Assembly: GCF_001984055.1 (NCBI RefSeq)
Contig: NZ_LYVO01000008.1
Coordinates: forward strand, 62,001-126,000
DNA from: Variovorax sp. KK3
GTDB taxonomy: Bacteria; Pseudomonadota; Gammaproteobacteria; Burkholderiales; Burkholderiaceae_C
Length of the DNA: 64,000 nucleotides
Direction: 5' to 3'
The notes beneath the pieces were generated by a model that saw only the letters and a program-made list of their open reading frames with translations, had not been told where the DNA came from and searched no databases. Shown here in pieces: positions 8,704-16,192 of this stretch (position 1 is its first letter; each line of letters starts with the position of its first letter). The position numbers and the translations under genes were made by a program.

Positions 8704-9701
8704 CACTTGATCGCCAGGATGCGGTCGTAGTCCTGCTGGCGGTAGCCGTGGTCGGTGGGCTTGGTGTTCTTCAACACGGCTTCGCGGAACGCGCCCTTGT
8801 CGACCGTGATGACGTTGTTGCCCTTCTTCTTGAAGTCGTCGACCAGCCGCGTCTCGGACGCGATGATTTCGCGGCCGGTCTTTTCGGCGGCCTCCTGCAT
8901 CACCTCGGTGAAGATCTTCTTCTCGTCGGCCGACAGCTTGCCCCACAGCGGGCCCGACACGATGGTCAGCAGCGAGTCGACGATGTGGCCGGTGAGCGAG
9001 ATGTTCTTCTGCACTTCGTAGAACTTCTTGGCCTCGATGGTGGGCAGCGGGTTCTCTTGCGCGTCGACGGTGCCGCTCTGCAGCGCGAGGTAGACCTCGG
9101 CGAAGGCGATCGGCGTGGCGTTCGCGCCCAGCGACTTGGGGAAGGCCAGGTAGGCCGGCGCATCGGGCACGCGGATCTTCAGGCCTTTCATGTCCTCGGG
9201 CTTGGCCACCGGCTTGGCGGCGCTGGAGGTGACGTGGCGCGCGCCGTAGTAGGTCAGCGCGGTGATGTGGTTGCCGCTCTTGTCGTCGTAGCCCTTCGAC
9301 AGTTCCTTGAAGACGTCGCTCTTCGCGTACTTCAGCTGGTGCTCGGCGTCGCGGAAGATGAAGGGGAAGTACGACACTGCCAGCGGCTGGTAGGTGCGGC
9401 CCGCGAAGCTCGCGCCCGACAGGATGATGTCGACCGTGCCCAAGGTCAGGCCCTGGTTGATGTCGGCTTCCTTGCCCAGGCTGGACGCGGGGAAGACCTG
9501 GATCTCGTACTTGCCGTTGGTGCGCTTCTTGATCTCGTCGCCGGCCCACACCGAGTACTTGTGGAAGGGCTCGGAGGTCTCGTAGACATGCGCCCACTTG
9601 AGCTTGGTCTGGGCCTGGGCCATGCCGAGTGCGCCTGCGGCGAGCAGGCAGGCGGCGATCGTTTTCATCGCGAAACGCTTGGTGTTGATCGTCATCGTCA
9701 T
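8703..9701 (-). CDS. TRAP transporter substrate-binding protein (DctP type)
   Basis: The 332-residue protein has a signal peptide (MKTIAACLLAAGALGMAQAQ after a short leader) and a mature DctP/TAXI-like fold beginning TKLKWAHVYETSEPFHKY. The family signature GLKIRVPDAPAYLAF, containing the Arg that binds the substrate carboxylate, is followed by YLALQSGTVDAQENPLPTI. It binds a carboxylated ligand in the periplasm and delivers it to DctQM. The start at 9701 is preferred because GGAG lies eight bases upstream and the codon overlaps the GntR stop; a shorter start at 9668 would begin exactly at the signal peptide. It is the first transporter gene after the regulator. Confidence 0.9.
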   Translation of the reverse strand: MTMTINTKRFAMKTIAACLLAAGALGMAQAQTKLKWAHVYETSEPFHKYSVWAGDEIKKRTNGKYEIQVFPASSLGKEADINQGLTLGTVDIILSGASFAGRTYQPLAVSYFPFIFRDAEHQLKYAKSDVFKELSKGYDDKSGNHITALTYYGARHVTSSAAKPVAKPEDMKGLKIRVPDAPAYLAFPKSLGANATPIAFAEVYLALQSGTVDAQENPLPTIEAKKFYEVQKNISLTGHIVDSLLTIVSGPLWGKLSADEKKIFTEVMQEAAEKTGREIIASETRLVDDFKKKGNNVITVDKGAFREAVLKNTKPTDHGYRQQDYDRILAIK

Positions 9702-10432
9702 CTTCTCGTCTCCGTCGTCGGTTGAAGGAACTGGTTGGCCCGGCGCCAGCTCGCGCTGAAGCGCTGGTGCGATTTGTCCATGTGCGCGTGCATCGCGGCG
9801 CGCGCGGCCTCGGGGTCGTGCGCGGCGATCGCGTCGCGGATCGCCTCGTGCTCGGCGATGGCGCTGCGCCAGGAGCGCATGCTCTCGAAGTAACCGCCCA
9901 GGCGCGTGAAGATCGGGCCCCTGCGCGAGTCCCAGAAACCCTGCACCGTCTCGGCCAGCACCACGTTGCCGCAGCACTCGACCACGGCCAGGTGGAAGGC
10001 GCGGTCGCCCTCCAGCGGCATCACGTTGTGATCGGCCAGCTCGCGCATGCGCTCGATGGCGCGGCTCATGGCCTCGATGTCCTTGCGACGGGCCGTGCCT
10101 GCGGCGATGGCGGCGGTCTCGCCCTCCACAACCCGCCGCGCGCGGATCAGTTCGAGCGGGCCCCACTCGGTGCTGGGCGGTGCTTCGGGCGCCTGCTGGG
10201 TGCGGTCGAGCACGTACACGCCGGAGCCGGTGCGCACCTCGACCCAGCCCTCCACCTCGAGCGCGATCAGCGCCTCGCGCACCGAAGGCCGGCTCACGCC
10301 CAGCTGCTTGGCCAGGTCGCGCTCGGCCGGCAGCCGCGAGCCGACCGCGAACTCGCCCTGGGCGATCAGGGCGCTGAGCTGGTCGGCGATCTGGCGGTAG
10401 AGGCGCCGGGGTTCGAGGGTCTGGAGGGGCAC
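9698..10432 (-). CDS. FadR-subfamily GntR transcriptional regulator
   Basis: The 244-residue protein has an N-terminal winged helix (LYRQIADQLSALIAQGEF, then GSRLPAERDLAKQLGVSRPS and VREALIALEVEGWVEVRTGS) and an FCD effector-binding domain with the His/Asp pattern that usually binds metal plus a small organic acid (DHNVMPLEGDRAFH; HPEAARAAMHAHM-like end). Such regulators are commonly repressors of sugar-acid or lactate operons, released by a pathway intermediate. It heads the minus-strand operon and overlaps dctP by 4 bp. A palindrome matching FadR-type operators sits 26 bp upstream of its start, so it likely controls both divergent operons and itself. Confidence 0.9.
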   Translation of the reverse strand: MPLQTLEPRRLYRQIADQLSALIAQGEFAVGSRLPAERDLAKQLGVSRPSVREALIALEVEGWVEVRTGSGVYVLDRTQQAPEAPPSTEWGPLELIRARRVVEGETAAIAAGTARRKDIEAMSRAIERMRELADHNVMPLEGDRAFHLAVVECCGNVVLAETVQGFWDSRRGPIFTRLGGYFESMRSWRSAIAEHEAIRDAIAAHDPEAARAAMHAHMDKSHQRFSASWRRANQFLQPTTETRR

Positions 10433-10457
10433 GAGCGGGGTTTCAGGGTTGTCCTGG

Positions 10458-10480
10458 ATTGGCCAAGTGGTCAGGCCAAT
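10458..10480. promoter_or_regulatory. Putative GntR/FadR-type operator in the divergent promoter
   Basis: ATTGGCC and GGCCAAT form a 7-bp inverted repeat with a 9-bp spacer. Inside it TGGTCAGGCCA (10468-10478) matches the TGGTnnnACCA-like sites of FadR-subfamily regulators with one arm mismatch. It lies between the GntR gene start (10432) and the SDR gene start (10574), well placed for repression of both directions. No binding data are available here. Confidence 0.55.
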
Positions 10481-10573
10481 TCAGAATACGGTCCAGCCTG
10501 CGACGCAGCCATCGGGCCAAACCCTGAACGGGCGCGTCGCTTCTTCTCTTTGCGCAACGATCGAGGACATCTC

Positions 10574-11308
10574 ATGAGACTTAAGGGCAAGACCGCGCTC
10601 GTCACCGCGGCCGGGCAGGGCATCGGCCATGCGAGCGTGCTGGCATTGGCGGCCGAAGGCGCGCAGGTGTGGGCCACCGACGTCAACGACAAGCTGCTCG
10701 AGCGCTACGCTGGCGTCGCCAACGTCACGGCCGCCAAGCTCGACGTGCTCGACAAGCAGGCCATCGGTGCCTTCGTGGCGACGCTGCCCGCGCTCGACAT
10801 CCTGTTCAACTGCGCGGGCGTGGTGCACAACGGCGCCGCGCTGCAGGCGACCGACGAGGACCTGGACTTCGCATTCCGATTGAACGTGCGCGCGCAGATG
10901 TGGGCCATCCAGGCCGTGCTGCCCGGCATGCTGGGCGCGGGCCGCGGCAGCATCATCAACATGGCGAGCGTGTGCTCCAGCATCAAGGGGCTGCCCAACC
11001 GCTTCGTCTACGGCACCACCAAGGCGGCGGTGCTCGGCCTCACCAAGAGCGTCGCGGCCGACTACGTGGGACAAGGCGTGCGCTGCAATGCCGTGTGCCC
11101 CGGCACGGTGGACACGCCCTCGCTGGCCGACCGCATCAACGCCAACGACGACCCGGCCGCCGCGCGCCAGGCGTTCATCGCGCGCCAGCCCATGGGGCGG
11201 CTGGCGCAGGCCGAGGAGATCGCGCCGCTGGTGGTGTTCCTGGCCAGCGACGAGTCGCAGTTCGTCACCGGCCAGGCCTACGCGGCGGACGGCGGCATCA
11301 CCATCTGA
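10574..11308 (+). CDS. SDR dehydrogenase, 2-keto-3-deoxy-sugar-acid 4-dehydrogenase type
   Basis: The 244-residue short-chain dehydrogenase has the nucleotide motif TAAGQGIG (TGxxxGxG class), acidic D37-like VWATDVN favouring NAD(H), LDILFNCAGVV, catalytic Ser in IINMASVCSS, and the Y-x-x-x-K pair in FVYGTTKAAV. It is short (about 245 residues) and lacks the usual longer N-terminus, like the DHRS6-type and 2-keto-3-deoxy-L-fuconate/rhamnonate dehydrogenases. In such pathways it oxidises C4 of the 2-keto-3-deoxy acid formed by the dehydratase. It is the first gene of the plus-strand arm, divergent from the GntR gene, and followed by a second SDR after 7 bp. Confidence 0.85.
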   Translation: MRLKGKTALVTAAGQGIGHASVLALAAEGAQVWATDVNDKLLERYAGVANVTAAKLDVLDKQAIGAFVATLPALDILFNCAGVVHNGAALQATDEDLDFAFRLNVRAQMWAIQAVLPGMLGAGRGSIINMASVCSSIKGLPNRFVYGTTKAAVLGLTKSVAADYVGQGVRCNAVCPGTVDTPSLADRINANDDPAAARQAFIARQPMGRLAQAEEIAPLVVFLASDESQFVTGQAYAADGGITI

Positions 11309-11315
11309 GCCCGCC

Positions 11316-12062
11316 ATGAACCAGCTCGACTTCGAGGGCCGCCATGCGGTGGTGACTGGCGGGGCCACGGGCCTGGGCCGCGGCATCGCGCAGCGGCTCA
11401 TCGCCTCGGGCGGCAGCGTCACGCTGTGGGACCGCGATGCCGAGGCGGCCGAGAAGACCGCCTGGTCGCTCGGCCCCAAGGCGCACGCGCTCAAGGTCGA
11501 CGTGTCGCAGCAGCCCTCGGTGGCCAAGGCGGTGGCGGGCACGCTCGCGCGGGCCGGGCGCATCGACGCGCTGGTCAACAGCGCCGGCATCACCGGACCC
11601 AACACCAAGCTGTGGGACTACCCGGTGGATGCGTGGCGCGAGGTGATGTCGGTCAACCTCGACGGCGTGTTCGTGTGCTGCCGCGAGGTGGTGCCGCAGA
11701 TGCACAAGCAGGGCTGGGGCCGCATCGTCAACATCGCCTCGGTGGCCGGCAAGGACGGCAACCCGAACGCCAGCGCCTACAGTGCGAGCAAGGCGGCCGT
11801 GATGGCGCTGACCAAGTCGCTCGGCAAGGAACTGGCCGACACCGGCATCCGCGTCAACTGCGTGACGCCGGCGGCGGTGAAGACGGCCATCTTCGACCAG
11901 ATGACGCCCGAGCACGTCGCCTTCATGCTGTCGAAGATCCCGATGGGCCGCTTCGGCACGGTGGAAGAGGTCGCGGCGATGGTCGCGTGGCTCTGCACCG
12001 ATGAATGCTCTTTTTCCACGGGCGCCGTGTTCGACTTGTCGGGCGGGCGCTCCACCTACTGA
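11316..12062 (+). CDS. SDR-family oxidoreductase (sugar/sugar-acid dehydrogenase)
   Basis: The 248-residue SDR has TGGATGLG, an NAD-selecting Asp (LWDRDAEA), ALVNSAGITG, catalytic Ser in IVNIASVAGK and Y-x-x-x-K in AYSASKAAV. The C-terminus (SGGRSTY) is characteristic of the 2-keto-3-deoxy-L-fuconate/L-rhamnose dehydrogenase branch of FabG-like enzymes. Together with the preceding SDR and the following hydrolase it fits a two-dehydrogenase non-phosphorylating sugar-acid pathway: one enzyme could oxidise the free sugar and the other the 2-keto-3-deoxy acid. Which does which cannot be decided from sequence alone. Gap to the next gene is 19 bp with a GAAAGGA Shine-Dalgarno. Confidence 0.85.
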   Translation: MNQLDFEGRHAVVTGGATGLGRGIAQRLIASGGSVTLWDRDAEAAEKTAWSLGPKAHALKVDVSQQPSVAKAVAGTLARAGRIDALVNSAGITGPNTKLWDYPVDAWREVMSVNLDGVFVCCREVVPQMHKQGWGRIVNIASVAGKDGNPNASAYSASKAAVMALTKSLGKELADTGIRVNCVTPAAVKTAIFDQMTPEHVAFMLSKIPMGRFGTVEEVAAMVAWLCTDECSFSTGAVFDLSGGRSTY

Positions 12063-12081
12063 TCCCCAAAGAAAGGACAAC

Positions 12082-12930
12082 ATGAAACTCGTTCGCTATG
12101 GCAACCCCGGCAAGGAAAAGCCCGGCCTCATCGACGGCAGCGGCCAGCTGCGCGACCTGAGCGCGGTGGTCAAGGACATCGGCCCCGAGCAGCTCGGCGA
12201 CGCCGCGCTCGACAAGCTGCGCAAGCAGAAGGTCGACAAGCTGCCGCTGGTGCGCGGCAAGCCGCGCTTCGGCTGCCCGGTGGCCAACGTCAACAAGTTC
12301 ATCGCCATCGGCCTGAACTACGCCGACCATGCGGCCGAATCGGGCCTGCCGATTCCGGCCGAGCCGGTGGTCTTCATGAAGGCCAACAGCTGCGTGCAGG
12401 GCCCGAACGATCCGGTGATGCTGCCCAAGAACTCGGTCAAGAGCGACTGGGAAGTGGAGCTGGGCGTGGTCATCGGCAAGACCGCCCGCTACGTCTCGCA
12501 GAAGAGCGCGCTCGACTACGTGGCCGGCTACTGCACCATCAACGACGTGAGCGAGCGCGAATACCAGATCGAGCGCGGCGGCACCTGGGACAAGGGCAAG
12601 GGCTGCGACACCTTCGGCCCCATCGGCCCCTGGCTGGTGACGCGCGACGAGATCGCCAATCCGCAGAAGCTGTCGATGTGGCTGGACCTGAACGGCAAGC
12701 GCATGCAGACCGGCAGCACGAAGACGATGATCTTCAACGTCGCCAAGATCGTGAGCTACCTGAGCCAGTTCATGACGCTCGTGCCCGGCGACGTCATCAC
12801 CACCGGCACGCCACCTGGTGTGGGGCTGGGCATGAAGCCGCCGCTCTATCTGAAGAAGGGCGATGTGATGACGCTGGGGATCGAGGGGTTGGGCGAGCAG
12901 CGGCAGGAAGTGATCGCGTTCAAGCTCTGA
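12082..12930 (+). CDS. FAH-family hydrolase (2,4-diketo-3-deoxy-sugar-acid hydrolase type)
   Basis: The 282-residue protein has an N-terminal ~70-residue domain and the fumarylacetoacetate-hydrolase fold starting at NKFIAIGLNYADHAAE. Metal-binding carboxylates are in SDWEVELGVVIG; NDVSEREYQ and GCDTFGPIGPWLV complete the active site; TTGTPPGVGLGMKP is the C-terminal signature. Family members cleave C-C bonds in 2,4-diketo acids. In the L-fucose/L-rhamnose type routes the products are pyruvate and L-lactate, which would give the Ldh-type dehydrogenase on the opposite strand a substrate. Commonly mis-labelled ureidoglycolate lyase. It is the last gene of the plus-strand arm. Confidence 0.88.
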   Translation: MKLVRYGNPGKEKPGLIDGSGQLRDLSAVVKDIGPEQLGDAALDKLRKQKVDKLPLVRGKPRFGCPVANVNKFIAIGLNYADHAAESGLPIPAEPVVFMKANSCVQGPNDPVMLPKNSVKSDWEVELGVVIGKTARYVSQKSALDYVAGYCTINDVSEREYQIERGGTWDKGKGCDTFGPIGPWLVTRDEIANPQKLSMWLDLNGKRMQTGSTKTMIFNVAKIVSYLSQFMTLVPGDVITTGTPPGVGLGMKPPLYLKKGDVMTLGIEGLGEQRQEVIAFKL

Positions 12931-12952
12931 AGAACGCGGTCCCCGCTTTTGT

Positions 12953-12975
12953 TCCCTCTCCCTCTGGGAGAGGGA
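12953..12975. repeat. REP-like palindrome, copy 2
   Basis: Arms of 10 bp (TCCCTCTCCC and complement) with a TCT loop lie in the 55-bp gap between the convergent hydrolase and mmsA genes. The left flank (CCCCGCTTTTGTT) is nearly repeated upstream of copies 3 and 5, so the unit is longer than the hairpin. The position suits a bidirectional terminator, though no T tract follows. Confidence 0.85.
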
Positions 12976-12985
12976 GCAAGACACT

Positions 12986-14503
12986 TCACTTCGCCGTCGG
13001 CATCACGAACTCGGCCCCCTTGCCGATGCTCTCGGGCCAGCGCTGCATGATCGACTTCTGCTTCGTGTAGAAGCGCACGCCTTCCTCGCCGTACGCGTGC
13101 ATGTCGCCGAACAGCGATTTCTTCCAGCCGCCGAAGCCATGCCATGCCATCGGCACCGGAATCGGCACGTTGATGCCCACCATGCCCACCTCGATGCGCC
13201 GCGAGAACTCGCGCGCCACGTTGCCGTCGCGGGTGAAGCAGGCCACGCCGTTGCCGAACTCGTGGGCGTTGACCAGGTCCACCGCTTCCTTCAAATCGTG
13301 CACCCGCACGCACGAGAGCACCGGGCCGAAGATCTCTTCCTTGTAGATGCGCATGTCGGGCGTGACGTGGTCGAAGAGCGTGCCGCCCATCCAGAACCCG
13401 TTGTCGCATCCTTCACCGGCTTGCCTGGCCTCGAAACCCCGGCCGTCGTAGACCAGCGTCGCGCCTTCTTTCTCGCCGATGTCGATGTAGCCGATGATGC
13501 GATCGTGCGCGGCCTGCGTGACGATCGGGCCCATCTCGGCATCCAGGTTCGTGCCGTTCAGCACCTTGAGCGTGCGGGCGCGCTCGGCCAGCATCGGCAC
13601 CAGCTTGTCGGCCACGTCGCCCACCAGCACCGCCACGCTGATCGCCATGCAGCGCTCGCCGGCCGAGCCGTAGCCGGCGCCGATCAGCGCGTCGACCGCC
13701 TGCTCCAGGTCGGCATCGGGCATCACCACCATGTGGTTCTTGGCACCGCCCAGGGCCTGCACGCGCTTGCCGTGGCGCGCGCCGGTCTCGTAGATGTAGT
13801 TGGCGATCGGCGTGGACCCGACGAAGCTGATCGCCTTCACGTCGGGGTGCTCCAGCAGCGCATCGACCGATTCCTTGTCGCCCTGCACCACGTTGAACAC
13901 GCCGTCGGGCAGGCCGGCTTCCTTCAGCAGTTCGGCGATGCGCAGCGAGGGGCTCGGGTCGGTCGGGCTGGGCTTGAGGATGAAGCAGTTGCCCGCCGCG
14001 ATGGCGACCGGGAACATCCACATCGGCACCATCACCGGGAAGTTGAACGGCGTGATGCCGGCGACCACGCCCAGCGGCTGGCGCAGCGTCCAGTTGTCGA
14101 TGCCGGTGGAGACCTGGTCGGTGTAGTCGCCCTTGAGCAGCTGCGGAATGCCGCAGGCGAATTCGACGATGTCGATGCCGCGCGTGACCTCGCCCTGCGC
14201 GTCGGTGAACACCTTGCCATGCTCGGCAGTGATCAGGTGCGCCAGCTCGTCGCGGTGCTTGTTGAGCAGCTCCAGGAACTTGAACATCACACGGGCACGC
14301 CGGATCGGCGGCGTGTCGGCCCAGGCCGGGAAGGCGGCGCGTGCGGCCGCCACCGCGGCATCCACGTCGTCACGGTTGGCCAGCGCGACGCTGCCGGTGG
14401 CGGCGCCGGTGGCCGGGTTGAACACATCCTGCGCGCGCTGCGACTGCGGCTTGGCGATGCGGCCGCCGATGAAGTGATGAATGGGGGTCTTGGCGAGTTG
14501 CAT
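12986..14503 (-). CDS. mmsA: CoA-acylating methylmalonate-semialdehyde dehydrogenase
   Basis: The 505-residue aldehyde dehydrogenase shows N154 (TPFNFP), the nucleophile C285 ([12 protein letters not shown]) and LGGAKNH at 251-257, where ordinary aldehyde dehydrogenases have a general-base Glu. Loss of that Glu is the hallmark of the CoA-acylating MmsA group, which converts methylmalonate semialdehyde to propionyl-CoA or malonate semialdehyde to acetyl-CoA in valine, myo-inositol and beta-alanine breakdown. The start at 14503 is preceded by GGAGA. No mmsB or inositol gene is adjacent. The divergent LysR gene and a shared palindrome suggest dedicated control. Confidence 0.92.
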   Translation of the reverse strand: MQLAKTPIHHFIGGRIAKPQSQRAQDVFNPATGAATGSVALANRDDVDAAVAAARAAFPAWADTPPIRRARVMFKFLELLNKHRDELAHLITAEHGKVFTDAQGEVTRGIDIVEFACGIPQLLKGDYTDQVSTGIDNWTLRQPLGVVAGITPFNFPVMVPMWMFPVAIAAGNCFILKPSPTDPSPSLRIAELLKEAGLPDGVFNVVQGDKESVDALLEHPDVKAISFVGSTPIANYIYETGARHGKRVQALGGAKNHMVVMPDADLEQAVDALIGAGYGSAGERCMAISVAVLVGDVADKLVPMLAERARTLKVLNGTNLDAEMGPIVTQAAHDRIIGYIDIGEKEGATLVYDGRGFEARQAGEGCDNGFWMGGTLFDHVTPDMRIYKEEIFGPVLSCVRVHDLKEAVDLVNAHEFGNGVACFTRDGNVAREFSRRIEVGMVGINVPIPVPMAWHGFGGWKKSLFGDMHAYGEEGVRFYTKQKSIMQRWPESIGKGAEFVMPTAK

Positions 14504-14594
14504 GCGTGTCTCCTGCGGCGGCCCGGGGGCCTGGGTGGAAGGCGCCAGTCTAGGAAGCGGGCGAGCGCGTGCCAAGCCGCCAGGCGTGAATTGA

Positions 14595-14614
14595 TTGTTC
14601 GCCATGGTGAACAA
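14595..14614. promoter_or_regulatory. Putative LysR-type operator between mmsA and the LysR gene
   Basis: TTGTTC and GAACAA form a 6-bp inverted repeat around CCATGG, symmetric at 18 of 20 positions. It matches the T-N11-A layout of LysR boxes and ends 7 bp before the preferred LysR start. It therefore probably controls mmsA and autoregulates the LysR gene. In-frame start codons inside the palindrome (14595, 14604) are considered less likely for this reason. Confidence 0.55.
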
Positions 14615-14621
14615 TGCACCC

Positions 14622-15560
14622 ATGGAAACCAAGAACATCGAACTGCTGTGGAGCCATCTGCATTGGCTCACGGTGCTGGCGCAACAAGGCACCTACACTG
14701 CGGCGGCCGTCCGCCTGGGTGTGAGCAAGGCGGCCATGAGCCAGCGCATCGCCGAGCTGGAGCGCGCGGCCGGCGTGCCGCTGGTGCAGCGCACCACCCG
14801 CAGCGTGCGCTTGACGGAGGCCGGGCAGCGGCTGGTCGACGACACGCGCGCGCCCTTCGAGCAGATCGCCCACAGCTTCGCGGGCGTGCGCGACCTGGCC
14901 GGCGTGCCGCGCGGCCTGTTGCGCGTGACGGCCCCGGTGGCTTTCGCGCGCCAGCAGTTGGTGCCGCGCGTGGCGGATTTCCTGCGGGCCCATCCCGAGG
15001 TGCGTTTGGCGTTGGACCTGTCGGACCGCCTCAGCGCGCTGGCCGTGGAGGGCTTCGACCTCGCGATCCGGCATGCGCCGTCGGTGCCCGACACCCACGT
15101 GGCCTGGCGCCTGTGCGCGACCCATTCTCTGCTGGTCGCGAGCCGGGCCTACTTGCGCCGCCGTGCCGCGCCACAGACGCCGCAGGACCTGTCGTCGCAC
15201 GACTGCCTGCACTATCCGCGCGCGCAGGACCAGCCTGCCTGGACGCTCGAATCTGCGACCGGGCGCCGAGCCGTCGAGCGCGTGACCATCCCCGTGGCCG
15301 GCCCCTTCGCCGCCAACAACAGCGAGGCCCTGCGCGACGCCGCGATCACAGGCATGGGCATCGCGCTGGTGCCCGACTTCAGCGCCCAGGCCGCGCTGCA
15401 GGCCGGCAAGCTGGTGCGGGTGCTGCCCGACTGGCGGCCAGTGGGCGCCTTCGCCGAGCAGCTCTTCGCGATCCGGCCCTATGCGACGCACGTGCCGCGC
15501 GCGGTGACGGTGTTCGTGGCGTGGTTGAGGGAGGCGTTGAAGGAGGGGTTCGCGAACTGA
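14622..15560 (+). CDS. LysR-family transcriptional regulator (probable mmsA regulator)
   Basis: The 312-residue protein has an N-terminal winged helix-turn-helix ([20 protein letters not shown], then [20 protein letters not shown]) and a LysR substrate-binding domain of the type that begins after [20 protein letters not shown]. Many in this CrgA/DmlR-like subgroup respond to organic acids or aldehydes. It is divergent from mmsA with about 118 bp between starts. The start METKN is chosen because the upstream in-frame codons lie in the operator-like palindrome. No strong Shine-Dalgarno is visible, suggesting weak expression or a leaderless transcript. Confidence 0.88.
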   Translation: METKNIELLWSHLHWLTVLAQQGTYTAAAVRLGVSKAAMSQRIAELERAAGVPLVQRTTRSVRLTEAGQRLVDDTRAPFEQIAHSFAGVRDLAGVPRGLLRVTAPVAFARQQLVPRVADFLRAHPEVRLALDLSDRLSALAVEGFDLAIRHAPSVPDTHVAWRLCATHSLLVASRAYLRRRAAPQTPQDLSSHDCLHYPRAQDQPAWTLESATGRRAVERVTIPVAGPFAANNSEALRDAAITGMGIALVPDFSAQAALQAGKLVRVLPDWRPVGAFAEQLFAIRPYATHVPRAVTVFVAWLREALKEGFAN

Positions 15561-15606
15561 ATCAGAGGGCGCACGCGACGTCGATCTGCGAGTCATGCCT
15601 CCAGCC

Positions 15607-15635
15607 GGAACCTTTTGCGCCAGCGCTGTTACACA
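15607..15635 (+). promoter_or_regulatory. hrp-box-like element upstream of the chaperone-effector pair
   Basis: GGAACC is followed after 16 bases by TTACACA, ending 50 bp before the chaperone start. The hrp box read by HrpL sigma factors is GGAACC-N15/16-CCACnnA; the first half is exact and the second keeps A, C and the final A but not the leading CC. No hrpL gene is in the window. The match could be chance. Confidence 0.25.
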
Positions 15636-15685
15636 TCCGCACCCAGAAGCAAGCCGGCTGCCCTCGGCCGGTGATCCAGAGTGCA

Positions 15686-16144
15686 ATGAACACAACAGAA
15701 TTCGAAGACGTGTGTCGCGCGACGGCCGACGCATTGCGAGTCGAAGCCCGCCTCGATGCCGACGGGCGTTGCTCGTTGTCGATCGATGGCGTCGAAGTGC
15801 TCGTGGACCACGACGAAGAAGGCGATGCGTTCGCCTGCTACGTGGACCTGGGCAGTGCCGAGCCCTTCAATCGCGCCGGAGTCTGCGAGCAGCTGCTGGC
15901 GCTCAACCTCAGCGAACACGCCCAGCATGGAGGCTCTTACGCCTTCGAACCCCAATTCAGCCGCGCGATCTTCTGCGCGAACTTTGCCGAGGCCAGCGTA
16001 TTGGGGGTGGATGAACTCGCGGACTTGCTGCGCTACTACGTCGACAAGACCGAGCATGCGCGGCGGGTCGTTGTGGACCCTTCCATCGACTCTCATCGGA
16101 CGGAAGACAGCACAAGCTGCCTGTTCGCGGGCCGCCTGGCCTGA
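15686..16144 (+). CDS. CesT/SycE-family type III secretion chaperone-like protein
   Basis: The 152-residue acidic protein resembles class I type III chaperones: MNTTEFEDVCRATADAL helix, then strands containing SIDGVEVLVDHDEEGD and FACYVDLGSAEP, a central helix with the LLALNLSEHAQHGGSYAFEP motif, IFCANFAEASV strand and a C-terminal helix DELADLLRYYVDKTEHARRVV. Size, acidity and order of elements fit the Tir-chaperone (CesT) fold. Such proteins dimerise and hold the N-terminus of one effector unfolded before secretion. It stands directly before an effector-like gene on the same strand (48-bp gap), the usual arrangement. No type III apparatus gene is within the window. Confidence 0.6.
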   Translation: MNTTEFEDVCRATADALRVEARLDADGRCSLSIDGVEVLVDHDEEGDAFACYVDLGSAEPFNRAGVCEQLLALNLSEHAQHGGSYAFEPQFSRAIFCANFAEASVLGVDELADLLRYYVDKTEHARRVVVDPSIDSHRTEDSTSCLFAGRLA

Positions 16145-16192
16145 GGGTCACATTGACATTGCCCACTTTCATCTATTGAAAAGGACTGCACC

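Noticed and set aside
5854..8730. 958-residue open frame on the plus strand
   Set aside because: It lies opposite the UxaA, DctM and DctQ genes; its product is rich in His, Arg and Asp from reversed codons and has no recognisable fold.
12082..12930. Ureidoglycolate lyase
   Set aside because: This name is often given to the family, but the neighbours are sugar-acid enzymes and there is no allantoin gene.
13097..16144. 1015-residue frame running into the chaperone-like gene
   Set aside because: The first part is antisense to mmsA and shifted against the LysR gene. Only the last 152 codons (from 15686) look like a real protein.
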